From Ascoidea asiatica (lineage: Eukaryota > Ascomycota > Saccharomycetes > Ascoideales > Ascoideaceae): 64,000 nucleotides of DNA. The notes beneath the pieces are model-generated. The model was given only the letters and a program-made list of their open reading frames with translations, had not been told where the DNA came from and did not search any database. This document shows positions 51,401-62,600 of the stretch, in pieces. Position 1 is the first letter of the stretch. Each line of letters begins with the position of its first letter. Both the position numbers and the translations under genes were made by a program. The stretch spans positions 384,593 to 448,592 of the forward strand of contig BCKQ01000005.1 of assembly GCA_001600695.1 (NCBI GenBank), given 5' to 3'.

Positions 51401-53926
51401 CTATACCAATTGTCTATAACTCATTGATGGAAGATTACTATCATAAAACTCATAATAATTAATAATTTCACCATTAAATCTTCCCAACCCACTTTCAGGT
51501 GAAATACGTACCAAACTTTTAATGCCATTATTAAGTCTATCATCATTAAGCCAAAAATCTAAACAATTCACTTTAAAACCATTATTATATTTATTTTTAT
51601 TTTTAAACCAATTAACTCTATCTCTATTAAAAAATAAAAATAATTGATTGATACCTGTTACTCTTGCAAAAGAAGAAAAACAAGTTAATTGTTTCGATGA
51701 TTTTCTTAATCTACTTGAAGAACTACTTGGAGCTGTAGAACCAGAAGAAAAATTACCAGAATCTAAATGATTTGAATTTGAATTAATACTTGAGTTGGAA
51801 TTATCTAAATTACTATTGATATCAATATTAAAATCTGGAGGTAAAGAAGAATAATGAGAATTACTATTTTCTTGAAATTTAAAAGAATTTTGAAGTTCAT
51901 TTGCTTCATTAGTTGTTAAGTTTATAGATACTTGTAATAATTGAGATATTACTAAAAAAGTTATCCAAACACCTTGAAATATTAAAAAGCATAAAAGTAT
52001 AAAAGTTGAAAATGAATAATTATAGCCATAACAAGCAGCATTTGGTAAAATAGCACATTCTTTGTAAGGTAAATCAGTTGAATTTGAAGTTTGATTATAA
52101 TGATAATTATATAATTGAATAAAATAATTTAAACAAAGATAAGTAAAATTAACAATTGCTAACTGTAAAAAAATTATGAAATATAAAAAAATTTTATGAT
52201 TTCTTAAACCAACATCATTATAAACCCAAGGACAATAATGATCAAATTTTGCAACAACCGATTTATAAAGTCGACTATATTTACTTCTTAAAGGTTTTCT
52301 AACATAAGTTCTAATACAAAAATTTTTTGAATCAAATTTACCAATTTTTATTAAATTTTTTATAATTTTTTGAATTGAATCAGGTTTTTTAATTAAACCT
52401 GGATTTAAAAACATTGATTTAAAAAAATTTAATAAAACTAAAATTGATAAAATTAAAAATGAGAAATTTAAAAAAGGATTTAAATAATAAGTTTTTGGAA
52501 AAATTATTAAAATCCAAAATGAAATTGTGAAAAAAATTGTTGAAAAACAAATTCCAGATAAAAATGGAGATCTTATAAAAGAAGATTTTTCATTTGAATA
52601 ATTTTGAATTAAACTTTTAGTAAAAATAATTAATAAAGAAATTATTGATATTAAAGATGTAAAAATTAATAATTTATTAAAATTAGAATTTTGATTATTA
52701 ACTTGATAATTATAATTTAAAAAATTACAAGAAAATAAAATTGTAAAAATTATTGGAAAAGGTATTAAAAATGTTAAAATTTTTGCAATATTTTTTTGTT
52801 TTGAGGAATTATTTAAAAATCTAATATTTTTATTTGCATTTAATAAATTTCTATCAGATTCTTTTAAAGCAATTTTAAAATTTTTTAAAGTATTCATTTC
52901 TTTTGCAATTTGAAAAGCATTTTTACCTTCATTTGTTTTTAAAAATGGATCAGCACCATTATTTAATAAATTTTTTAAAATTGATTTATTACCTTTAATT
53001 AAAGCCCAATGTAAAGGAGTAAAACCAGTATTATCTAATAAATTTACATTTGCATTAAAATTAGTTAAAAAATCTACAGATAATGAATCACCTTGATAAG
53101 AAGCCCAATGTAAAGCAGTTCTAAGATTTGAATCAGATTGATCAATTGACATACCAGTCATTATAATTATATAAATAACTAACATAATATTTGAAGAATG
53201 TACAGCTAAATGTAAAGAATTAAAACCTTCAGCATCAGTTTTAAAAGGATTTGCACCATTTGAAATTAAATAATCTACAATATAAACTAAACCAAATTTA
53301 CAAGCCCAATGTAAAGGAGTTGCATTTAAATCACCACCTTTATGATCTAATTTTGCACCTTTTGAAATTAAATATTTTATTATTGATAATCTATTATTAA
53401 TTGAAGCCCAATGTAAAGCAGAAATATTATCAGAAAGATAAGAATTTACATAAATTGGATTAAATTCTATTAAATTTTTTACAGTTTTTAAATCACCAGA
53501 TTGACAAGATTTAAATAATAAATTTAAATCATTTTCAAATTTTATTTTAATATTTAATTGTGGTTGTTGAGATAATGGAGTTAATGAACGAGATTGAGAA
53601 CGAGAATCAGATTGTGAGCGAGAGTGAGTTTGAATTTGAGGTTGAGATTTAGAACGAGAATGAGTTTTATTTAGATAATTAATATCATTATTATCATCAT
53701 CATTATCATTATCATTATCATTATCATTATCATTATCATTATCATAACTCTTTACAGAAATATTATTAAGAATAGATTGAGAATCATTTGAAAGTAAAGA
53801 ATTTTTAGATATGATTGAATTATTTGAAATTATTGATTTATTTGCATTGAAAGAATCATCTGGAATTGAAGAAGAATTTTGATTCAAAGAATCATTTAAA
53901 GTCTTTAATTCAGTATCATTACTCAT
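51401..53926 (-). CDS. AKR1: palmitoyltransferase Akr1 (ankyrin-DHYC type)
   Basis: The ORF encodes 841 residues. A disordered N-terminus includes an Asp-Asn dipeptide run (53690-53750). About six ankyrin repeats follow at roughly 135-360 (ALHWASINNRLSIIKYLISK, TPLHWACKFGLVYIVDYLIS, TPLHWALIKGNKSILKNLLN). Membrane spans come next and then the DHHC-CRD, with DHYC near 557-560 (KFDHYCPWVYNDVGLRNHKI). Akr1 uses DHYC and palmitoylates Yck1/Yck2 casein kinases at the Golgi, which affects pheromone receptor endocytosis. Third codon positions are almost all A or T, and the hydrophobic part is Ile/Leu/Phe/Asn-rich. Confidence 0.94.
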   Translation of the reverse strand: MSNDTELKTLNDSLNQNSSSIPDDSFNANKSIISNNSIISKNSLLSNDSQSILNNISVKSYDNDNDNDNDNDNDNDDDNNDINYLNKTHSRSKSQPQIQTHSRSQSDSRSQSRSLTPLSQQPQLNIKIKFENDLNLLFKSCQSGDLKTVKNLIEFNPIYVNSYLSDNISALHWASINNRLSIIKYLISKGAKLDHKGGDLNATPLHWACKFGLVYIVDYLISNGANPFKTDAEGFNSLHLAVHSSNIMLVIYIIIMTGMSIDQSDSNLRTALHWASYQGDSLSVDFLTNFNANVNLLDNTGFTPLHWALIKGNKSILKNLLNNGADPFLKTNEGKNAFQIAKEMNTLKNFKIALKESDRNLLNANKNIRFLNNSSKQKNIAKILTFLIPFPIIFTILFSCNFLNYNYQVNNQNSNFNKLLIFTSLISIISLLIIFTKSLIQNYSNEKSSFIRSPFLSGICFSTIFFTISFWILIIFPKTYYLNPFLNFSFLILSILVLLNFFKSMFLNPGLIKKPDSIQKIIKNLIKIGKFDSKNFCIRTYVRKPLRSKYSRLYKSVVAKFDHYCPWVYNDVGLRNHKIFLYFIIFLQLAIVNFTYLCLNYFIQLYNYHYNQTSNSTDLPYKECAILPNAACYGYNYSFSTFILLCFLIFQGVWITFLVISQLLQVSINLTTNEANELQNSFKFQENSNSHYSSLPPDFNIDINSNLDNSNSSINSNSNHLDSGNFSSGSTAPSSSSSRLRKSSKQLTCFSSFARVTGINQLFLFFNRDRVNWFKNKNKYNNGFKVNCLDFWLNDDRLNNGIKSLVRISPESGLGRFNGEIINYYEFYDSNLPSMSYRQLV

Positions 53927-55152
53927 GATTTTATTTAATGAATTGAGATCCTTTCTAATTGTCTACTTATTCAAAAGAAGGTCTCCAGAAATATTATTAT
54001 TATTTATTATTTATTATTAATACAAATACAGAAGTATATTTATTTGATGTCGATGTCTATGATTTCCAGTTACGTTGATAAATAAATACCAAATATTACC
54101 AAATAATACCAAATATTACCAGTTACCATAAAAACCGGACTGAGCGACTGGAACGGCACGGAGAATCCGCCTGTGGAATTGTAAAACCTATGTACCGTGG
54201 CGCGGAAATATTTAAATCCAGCGACACGGTCTCAATGCAAGTATGTGTGTACTGGTGCAGTAGTATAGAGTACCGCACCACTGGTAATATAATTTTTTCA
54301 AAATAGGATCCGTATTTCTGGCGACGGATTTGCGGGTATCCATCCGTTCTACCCGGTCACATGCGTTTTGTGCCGCGTGCCAGGGGGAGGGCCACGTCAG
54401 CAGCTCCCGGGCAACGCCCACTCTCGCCAGTATCTAGAACTGCACCGCTGCGATTCCAGCCTGGGAATGCACGCTCCGTGGATGGATTGTCGTATAGCCC
54501 TGCTGCACGCCGCTCTCGATAAACGACAGTTAGAATCGCTCTTTTTCGCCTGTCGATTATCTCCACACACTTTTGGCTGATTTTGTTTGGTTTTTCACTT
54601 TTTTGCTTGTTTCTGTTTCTTTCTGTTTGTTTTCTTGCTTTTAGTTATTTATTTTATTTTATTTTATTTATTTACATTTATTTTTCATATTTATTTTCAT
54701 TTTTCATATTTTTCATATTTTTCATATTTTTCATTTTACATACTGTAACTTACAATAGTGAACCAATTCCTGTAGAATTTACACTCCTTACCAATATTAG
54801 TATTATTTCACTTTCTTTCACTTTATTTTATTTTGTTTTTTTATTGTTTTTTTAATCAAATTATCAATAAATAGATTAATAACATACTGAAGGATATTTA
54901 TCGATCAACTTGTTAGTCAAATAAACAAGTTATTTTCTATCTCACGTTACTCTTTTGTTTTTATTATTTATTGTTATTACTTTATCACTTTAACTTCATA
55001 ATTAGTTTTCTGAAAAGAAATATCATGATAAAAATAAAAATCAATATTTTTTTCTATTCTTTATTTATTTAAATTCAATTCAATTATACCTTTTTTCTTA
55101 TTTCTTATTTCTTATTTCTTATTTCTTATTTTTTACTTAGACATAATCAAAA
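53927..55152. promoter_or_regulatory. AKR1/ELO divergent intergenic region with GC-rich island
   Basis: This 1226-bp gap separates divergent AKR1 and the elongase. TACCAAATA repeats occur at 54086-54120. A GC-rich island spans about 54130-54560 in otherwise very AT-rich DNA. T-rich, ATTT-type low complexity follows up to the elongase ATG. Open frames inside the island are short, lie on both strands and resemble nothing known, so it is read as non-coding. Confidence 0.5.
54130..54560. other. GC-rich island upstream of the elongase gene
   Basis: This stretch is clearly richer in G and C than its flanks, with CGG/CCG triplets (CGGCACGGAG, TACCCGGTCAC, GCTCCCGGGC, TCCGTGG). It lies 0.6-1.0 kb upstream of the elongase ATG and just upstream of AKR1. 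It may be a regulatory island of Zn2Cys6-type sites or DNA of a different origin. Confidence 0.5.
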
Positions 55153-56112
55153 ATGAGTAATATAAAATTTATTAGTCAAATACCTATAGAATATGGATAT
55201 CCATCATTAGATAATCCATTTGGATTAAAATTATTTCCAATTTATTCATTTATTTATAAAAAAATTATTGGTTATTCACCAGAAGATTTTGAATTTATTT
55301 CTGGTAAAACTTTTATGGCAAATGGTAATTTAGTTATAATTATGATGTTATTATATTATTTAATTATATTTGGTGGTAAATATATTTTATTAAAATTTAA
55401 TATTAGAAAATTTAATTTAAATTATTTATTTCAAATTCATAATTTATTTTTATCAACATTTAGTGGAATTTTATTATTATTAATTATTGAAGAAATTTTA
55501 CCAATTTATTTTAAAAATGATTTTTATTTTACAATTTGTAATAAAAATGGTGGTTTTACAAAAAAAATTGTTAGTTTATATTATTTAAATTATTTAACAA
55601 AATATTGGGAATTATTTGATACATTATTTTTAATTTTAAAAAATAAAAAATTATTATTTTTACATGTTTATCATCATGGTGCAACAGCTTTATTATGTTA
55701 TACACAATTAATTGGTCATACATCTGTTGAATGGGTACCAATTTCTTTAAATTTATCTGTTCATGTTATAATGTATTTTTATTATTTTTTATCTGCAAGA
55801 GGTATAAAAGTTTGGTGGAAACAATGGGTTACAAGATTTCAAATTTTACAATTTATTTTAGATTTAATAGCTGTTTATTATGCATGTTTTGAATATTATA
55901 CTGATAAATATTTTTCATGGATTCCACATAGAGGTTCTTGTTATGGTAGTGAAACTGCTTCAATTTATGGAGTTTTAATTTTAACAAGTTACCTTTTTTT
56001 ATTTATTAGTTTTTATATCACCATTTATAACAAAAAATCTTCAAAAACTTCAAAATCTTTAAAGTCTTCAACAAGTTCATTGCCAAATCAAAAAAAAACT
56101 AAAAAAATATAA
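55153..56112 (+). CDS. very-long-chain fatty acid elongase (ELO2/ELO3-like)
   Basis: The 319-residue protein has the ELO fold: several membrane spans, KYWELFDTLFLILKNKK, the catalytic histidine box HVYHH at about 171-175, and LNLSVHVIMYFYYFLSARG. ELO enzymes are the 3-ketoacyl-CoA synthases of ER fatty acid elongation; Elo2/Elo3 make C20-C26 chains for sphingolipids. The C-terminal KTKKI fits a KxKxx ER retrieval signal. The YGYPSLDNPFGLKLFPIYS start resembles Elo2/Elo3, but which one is unclear. Codon choice is strikingly A/T at third positions. Confidence 0.92.
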   Translation: MSNIKFISQIPIEYGYPSLDNPFGLKLFPIYSFIYKKIIGYSPEDFEFISGKTFMANGNLVIIMMLLYYLIIFGGKYILLKFNIRKFNLNYLFQIHNLFLSTFSGILLLLIIEEILPIYFKNDFYFTICNKNGGFTKKIVSLYYLNYLTKYWELFDTLFLILKNKKLLFLHVYHHGATALLCYTQLIGHTSVEWVPISLNLSVHVIMYFYYFLSARGIKVWWKQWVTRFQILQFILDLIAVYYACFEYYTDKYFSWIPHRGSCYGSETASIYGVLILTSYLFLFISFYITIYNKKSSKTSKSLKSSTSSLPNQKKTKKI

Positions 56113-56218
56113 TTTTAAATATAATTAATTAAAAAAAAAAAAAATCATTAATATATTCACCATTTATCATTTTCTTTTATTTATGTATTTATGTATTTAT
56201 CCCCATATATTTATATTA

Positions 56219-56257
56219 TATTTTATATTTTATATTTTATATTTTATATTTTATATT
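56219..56257. repeat. 7-bp AT tandem repeat
   Basis: The unit attttat repeats about five and a half times downstream of the elongase stop codon. Confidence 0.75.
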
Positions 56258-56479
56258 TCAATTATTTCTTCAATCTATTTCATTAATAACTTTTTTTTAG
56301 TTTTCCATTTGATAATACTGCTATTTTAATAACTTATTTCAATCATTTTAATAATCAATCTTTAATCAATTAACATTACACTTCTTTTATTTCTGTTAAA
56401 AGTTAAATTTTTCAAATATTTTTTTAGATGAATCCAATTTTGCGGATCTCCTAATAGATAAACCTCATTTGGAAACGTA

Positions 56480-57100
56480 ATTCGAAAATATATTTCCACG
56501 TGATGTAAACAGACCATGTAACGTTAGCCGTGCTAGCCAGACTTGTTTTGTGCAAAGTGAGAAGAAAAGTGAGAAGAATCTCCGAGAAGGAGCCGGTTGG
56601 CAGCTGGCGTTTAGCACGCTGGGGAAACCGGTAGCCGGCCTCAGAAATAGACTCAAATATACTTTATCCGAGCACTTAGTGGAGCAGGGCCACCACAACC
56701 AGCCCAGCGGATCCCGCTCAGCCAGCTGATGCGACAGCCCACCGATTTCTGCCGTGTTCTCCTAGTCCTTTCCCGGTCCTTTTCCAGTCCTTTTCCAGTC
56801 CTTTTCCAGTTGTTTGCCTGTTGTTTCCTTGTTCTGTGGCAAGTCTCTGAACGCCAGGCGGTGCAGCCTTGCTAAGAGCTGCCTGCACCATTTCTGCTCC
56901 TGTTTGGGTCCTCGCCTCCACCGCCACCAGCCCAGGCCGTTGGGATCTTCAGCCGTGCTTGCCGTGGAAATTGACGCAAACCAGCTCCGATTACCTAATC
57001 GGCTGGTCACGCTACCGCTGCTACCGCTGCTACCACCAGAACTCATTTATCCGCTTTCCATGCACCTCGACACCAGCGTTAACAGTTACAGCAGAAAACT
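56480..57100. other. GC-rich island upstream of STP-like factor
   Basis: It is GC-rich against very AT-rich flanks. It includes an 11-bp repeat (tccttttccag, four copies at about 56776-56810) and CGGTAGCCGGCC and GAGCCGGTTGGC motifs. A minus-strand 94-codon ORF (57046-56762, MSSGGSSGSSGSV start) and a plus-strand ORF overlap each other; neither is convincing as a gene. Confidence 0.5.
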
Positions 57101-57269
57101 GTGATTATGATTATGATTTCGAAATATTATCTCGAAAACACCCTTTATTGAAAAGTAAATACTTTTCCTTTACTTCTCTTCTCTCTGCTCCTACAAATAC
57201 AAATACAAATACAAATATTCAAACTCCATGACTAACAACAAGTCTGCTTTTAATCATCTCTTCTCTTCT

Positions 57270-57326
57270 TCTGAGTCTCTTCTGAGTCTCTTCTGAGTCT
57301 CTTCTGAGTCTCTTCTGAGTCTCTTC
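57270..57326. repeat. 11-bp tandem repeat carrying TGAGTCT, about five to six copies
   Basis: The unit tctgagtctct repeats five times in tandem and is followed by related copies to about 57340. TGAGTCT differs by one base from the Gcn4/AP-1 site TGAGTCA. It lies about 0.7 kb upstream of the STP-like ATG. Confidence 0.8.
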
Positions 57327-57835
57327 TTTTGAGTCTCTTTTGTTTCTGAGTGTGATCGCAGTAAAAATTCAGTTCCATTTTCATCATTCGAGTGTTTTCT
57401 TTACTTTACTTTGCTTTGCTTTCGAAATCGATTCCGAGATTATTTACCTCAAGAGATAACCAAAAACAAATTCAGCCATTGATTTATCTTATGATTCCAA
57501 TCTGAACCTGGCTATTAAACTTTTTCTTCCTCACATTTCAATAGTCTTTTTTAGTTTTTTTATTTATTTATTTATTTATTTATGTCTGTTCAATTTCACA
57601 AAAAGAACTCGAGATTATTTCTCAAATCATAAACAAAAACAATTATCCATCCATAACTTAAAAAACAAAAAAAAAAAGACCTCTTGACTTTAGATTTAAA
57701 CACTGGAAATTCTCTTATATTTCTTCTGACTATTTTACTAATCATAATTCAAAAAATTAGATTTATTAAAACATATCTTTAAATTTCGGCAAAAGTATAT
57801 ACTTTAACCCCAAACTAATAATATATTATTAGTAT

Positions 57836-57840
<5 letters not shown>

Positions 57841-57870
<30 letters not shown>
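57841..57870. repeat. (AT)15 microsatellite
   Basis: A 30-base alternating AT run lies 133 bp before the STP-like ATG. Confidence 0.95.
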
Positions 57871-57872
<2 letters not shown>

Positions 57873-58002
57873 TTCAATTTCTCAATTTTTTCTCGATTGT
57901 ATAATATATTATTATTTCTTTTCATTTCACTTCACTTCATTTCATTTCATTTTATTTCATTTCATTTCATTTATATTATTAATACATACTTCACCTTCCA
58001 AA

Positions 58003-58108
58003 ATGAGTAACGGTACTTTCAATTTCTCTTCAAATAATCAATATACAAATCAATTCAATAATCAATGTAATAATCAATATCTCATTAACCAATGTAATAA
58101 TACTAGTA

Positions 58109-58152
<44 letters not shown>

Positions 58153-58404
58153 CCAATCATTGATAAAAATAACCAATTTAATTCAAATTATATAAAATTA
58201 CCTCCACTTATAATGCCTCAATCAAATTTAAATATAAATTCAAATATAAATATAAATTCAAATCCATTGGATTCATATCAATTAAATTCAAATTTAAATT
58301 CTTTAAACTCTTTAAATAATAATTTAAATAATAATTTAAATCAATTTTCATTACCTCCTTTATCTTCAATTGATATAATAAATCAGAATATAAACAATAA
58401 CAAC

Positions 58405-58437
<33 letters not shown>

Positions 58438-59331
58438 TTCAATTTAAATCCTAATCTTAATCAATTTCCTTCTCAAAAATCTCCATTTACATTACCTTCT
58501 TTTAGTCCAGGTTCTTCATCTTCTCCTTCTTTATTAAGCTTATCAAATAGTAATTATTCAATAAAATCAAATCCTTCTTCTCCTGATTTATCTGATTCTT
58601 CATTTTCAATATCAAATAAAATTCATAATCATTCAACCAATCTCAAAATTAATCATAATAATAATAATAATAATAATAATAACATCATCAATATTAATTC
58701 CTCTCCCGCAAATACCGATAACAATAATATCAATAATATAATTTCTGAAAATTGTTTAAATAATCAATGTAATCAAAATCAAAATAATATTGAAAATAAT
58801 AAAAAAATTTTAAAACGTAAAAAAAAACAATGTCCAAATTGTTCAAAATTTTTCTCAAATTTAACAACTCATCAAAATACTCATTTAAAAGAAGAATTAA
58901 GACCTCATATTTGTAAAATTTGTCAAAAAGGTTTCTCAAGACCAAATGATTTATTAAGACATCAAAAAAGACATTTTAAAGATTCTATACAACAAAATAT
59001 TATTTCTGATGAAAAAAAAAATTCAAATTCAACTGATAATTCAAATTTACCAAATGGCATTTTTATTTGCCCATTTGCAAATTTTATAAATGATGATAAT
59101 AATGAAATTCATTGTTCTTGTCATCCAACTGGAATATTTTCAAGATGTGATACTTTTAAAAATCATTTAAAAGCTTTACATTTTCAATATCCTCCTGGAA
59201 CTAAAAAGAAAAATAGAAATAATGTTTCTGGTTATTGTAAAATTTGTGGTTTAAATATAATTAATGTTGATGTTTGGTTAAATGAACATGTTTTAAATAA
59301 TTCATGTCCTAAAATATTACATAAATTATGA
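58003..59331 (+). CDS. STP-family C2H2 zinc-finger transcription factor
   Basis: The ORF encodes 442 residues. The first 270 or so are Asn/Ser/Leu-rich with several (AAT)n-encoded Asn runs. The finger region follows: CPNCSKFFSNLTTHQNTH (277-294), CKICQKGFSRPNDLLRHQKRH (304-324), then a degenerate third unit with the STP hallmark FSRCDTFKNHLKALHFQYPP and GTKKK, ending near WLNEHV. In S. cerevisiae Stp1/Stp2 are membrane-anchored factors activated by the SPS amino-acid sensor, while Stp3/Stp4 are less studied. I see no clear SPS-cleaved regulatory motif at the N-terminus, so Stp3/Stp4-like is equally possible. Its long upstream region suggests complex control. Confidence 0.85.
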
Positions 59332-59356
59332 TTTTTTAATTAATTTTTACACTATT

Positions 59357-59396
59357 TTTATCATTTTTATCATTTTTATCATTTTTATCATTTTTT
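59357..59396. repeat. 10-bp tandem repeat in STP-like 3' flank
   Basis: The unit tcatttttat occurs about four times just after the stop codon, in the convergent gap with ISW2. Confidence 0.75.
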
Positions 59397-59605
59397 TAAA
59401 CTACTGTACTTATACATTAGATTTTTATATACATTACAATAACGTTACAATTCTCTTTTATACTTTTATACCTCTCTTACTTTCATACTTTCATACTTTC
59501 CTACCTTTATACTTTTAAACTCCTCTCTAAAATACTAACTTATATAGAATATAATGATTAAATGACCATATAAAATTTTAACTCTTTACATTATATGCAT
59601 TTATT

Positions 59606-62600
59606 TTATACACATTTTCTTTTTCTTTTTTTAGATTCATTTTGTTTCCTATTTTTTTGTAATGCTAATAAAAGTGTATTGCATCTTCTGGATAATTCTT
59701 GTGGAGTTCTTGTTTGAAAAAACCAATCAAATTTAAATAATTCACTTCGAGAAATAACTTCTCGTACCTTTTCAAATAAATTATCTGAAAATAAGCCTAA
59801 TTTATTAACAATAATTAAAATAAATTTATCTTCTAATTCAGAATAAACTCTTTTTGAATTATTTGGAGGATATATTATAACTAATTCTTCTAAAGGAGAT
59901 CTATACTCTGAAATTTTATCTGCTAATAATTTTTGTTGAGCTAATAATTTTTGTGATTTTTTTTCTCCAAATTCAATTTGAGATATATATTTTTCATATC
60001 CTTCAATTTCTGAATTTCTTTCCCAAAATACTTTACTATATTTTTCCACTTCTTCTTTAGTTTTATTTCCTAAATCTTTAGAAATTAAAGAATATGCATT
60101 TCTACCAAATTTTGCGGCTGAATGAATAAAATTTGTAAAATCACGTCTACTCCAGTTTCCAAATGCTTCTTCAATCAATCGCTCTTTTTTTTCATCTTCT
60201 TCTTTAGTTAAAGGTTCCGCATTATTAATTCGTTGTTGTTCTCTTTTCTTCTTTTGATCTCTAGTTTCTGGAGGATCTGAATTGTCTTTTCCATTATCTT
60301 TTTCTTTATCTTCTTCATCACTTTCCATTAAAGCATTTTCTTCTTCCATATCAATAATATCAGATAATTGAACTCTATAGTTTATCTGTTTTTTATAATA
60401 TAACATTTCCTTTTCTAACAAGGCATCCAAATCAGGTGAATAAAATTGATGATCTTGAGTATGAATATTTTTCGGAGCTTTTGGTGCCTTGGCACCAGAA
60501 TTTATTTTTGTACTTTGAAGTACATCCTTATAATAATTGTCAACAGAATATGTCTGTTCTTTTCTTTCTCTTTTACTTGGATTAATCCAAGTTTGAAAGT
60601 TTCGACCTTCATTATTTTTTTTAGCAAAATTTGTACCATTCCATTCATAAGCAGAAGAATCTGAAGTAAATTTTTGAAGATCATCTAAACCAAGTTTTTC
60701 AAATCGTTGATTCAAAGACTTTGTTTTTTCTTCACCTTTTTTCAAAATTGTTTCAATATCATCATCAGCTATTGTTCCTTCTTTTGATTCAAAAACTTTT
60801 TGAGCACCATGTTGAATCATACTCAATAAATCTTCTTTATTATCTCCTGTTTTATTATTCTTATTCAGCACTCGACCTTGTTGAATGACTAATTGATCCA
60901 ACCTAAGCTTTTGAGCAGCACGTTCTATAACTTTTTCTTCAATTGCATTTTCTGTAACAAATCTAAATACATGAACTTGTTTTTTCTGTCCAATTCTATG
61001 AGCTCTATCCATAGCTTGCAAATCTGCCTGTGGATTCCAATCTGAATCATATAATACAACTATATCAGCACTAGTTAAATTTATACCTAACCCACCAGCT
61101 CTTGTTGTTAGTAGAAATATAAACTTATCGGAACCAGGCTTATTATATTCATCAATAGCAGCAATTCTATCTTCATGAGCAGTTGATCCATCTATTCTAC
61201 AATAGCTAAATTCTCTAAAAAAACAATAATCTTCTAAGATATCTAACAATCTACTCATTTGGCTGAATATTAAAACTCTAGAACCTTGCTCTTTCATACG
61301 TTTCAATAGCTTGTCTAATATTATCATCTTTCCAGAGTTAAAAATTAAATGTTCATCGGTAGTATAAGGAGGACCAGGCTCTGCACCTTCAAAAAGATAT
61401 GGATGATTACAACATTTTCTTAATTGCATAACAATATTAAGCAATCTTGTTTTACCTTCTCTTTTTCCAACGACCCCATTAACAGCATCGATATCTTTTT
61501 CTAAAAGTTTTTTATACCATTTTATTTGCATTTCTGACATTCCTACATAAACGTTAACTTCTTTTTTTGGCAATAAAGACTTTTCAACGTCAGCTTTAAC
61601 TCGTCTTAATAAAAAAGGGTTTAAAATTTTATGCAATTGTTGAACCATCGATTCTTCTTTTTTAGCCTTTTCATCTTCATTTTCAGATTCATTATCAGAA
61701 TTAGTTCTGTCAAACCACTGATCAAATATTTCAGAATCTCCAAATACATCAGGTAATATAAAATTTAATAAAGCCCATAATTCATGAAGATTATTCTGAA
61801 GAGGAGTACCAGTAATTAATAATCTTCCCTTGGAATAAAATAGACGAATTATTTGAGATAGCGCACTATGTTCGTTTTTAATTCTATGAGCCTCATCAAC
61901 AATTATATATTTCCAAGCAAATTTTTTTAAATGAGATTTTTCACTTATTACCATTTCAAAAGAAGTTATACAAACATCAAAGTCACAAGATAATAATCTT
62001 TGTTGAATTAATTTTGATCTTTCATCTTTAGCACCTTGTAAAACTAAAACATTTACATCTGGTGTCCATTTTGAAAATTCTCTTCTCCAATTATCTAAAG
62101 TTGATTTCGGTACAATAATAATATAAGGACCAGTTATACCTTTTATATATCTAAGATAACCTAAGAAAGAAATTGTTTGAAGAGTTTTACCTAAACCCAT
62201 TTCATCTGCTAATATACCAGAAAGACAATTTTCATTTAAAGATATTAACCAATTCAAACCTTGAATTTGATAATCTCTTAAAATTCCCTCCTTAATATAA
62301 GAAGGAGATTCGGTTAAAATAGTAGCAGTGGATAAATCATTAATGTCTTCTTCATTATGAATCAATTCTGCGTCTTCTTCTCTTTCGGTTTTACGACGAC
62401 GAGTATTTCTTCTACTTGAATTGATATTAGATCTTCTTGAAGATCGTAAATTTGATAAGTTTGATTGTTTTTCTTCATTGTCTATTTCAGTCAAAATCTT
62501 TTTCAATTCACGATTATTATTTGAAATGGCAGACTGTATAAATTCTCTGTATAAATCAGTTAAATTCAAAAGATATTTTATTCGTTTATACATCTCTCTT

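Larger units (their letters stand above)
56113..58002. promoter_or_regulatory. long intergenic/leader region upstream of STP-like factor
   Basis: This 1.9-kb stretch holds, in order, a 7-bp AT repeat (56219-56257), a GC-rich island (about 56480-57100) with an 11-bp repeat, an 11-bp TGAGTCT repeat (57270-57326), TTTA microsatellites near 57558-57582 and an (AT)15 run (57841-57870). ORFs in the island on both strands have no recognisable family. It probably includes the promoter and long leader of the zinc-finger gene. Confidence 0.5.

Noticed and set aside
54368-54580. 70-codon ORF in the first GC-rich island
   Set aside because: Several frames on both strands are open over the same stretch and none resembles a known protein.
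56762-57046. 94-codon minus-strand ORF in the GC-rich island (Ser/Gly start)
   Set aside because: GC-rich DNA has few stops, ORFs overlap on both strands, and the C-terminus is encoded by an 11-bp repeat.
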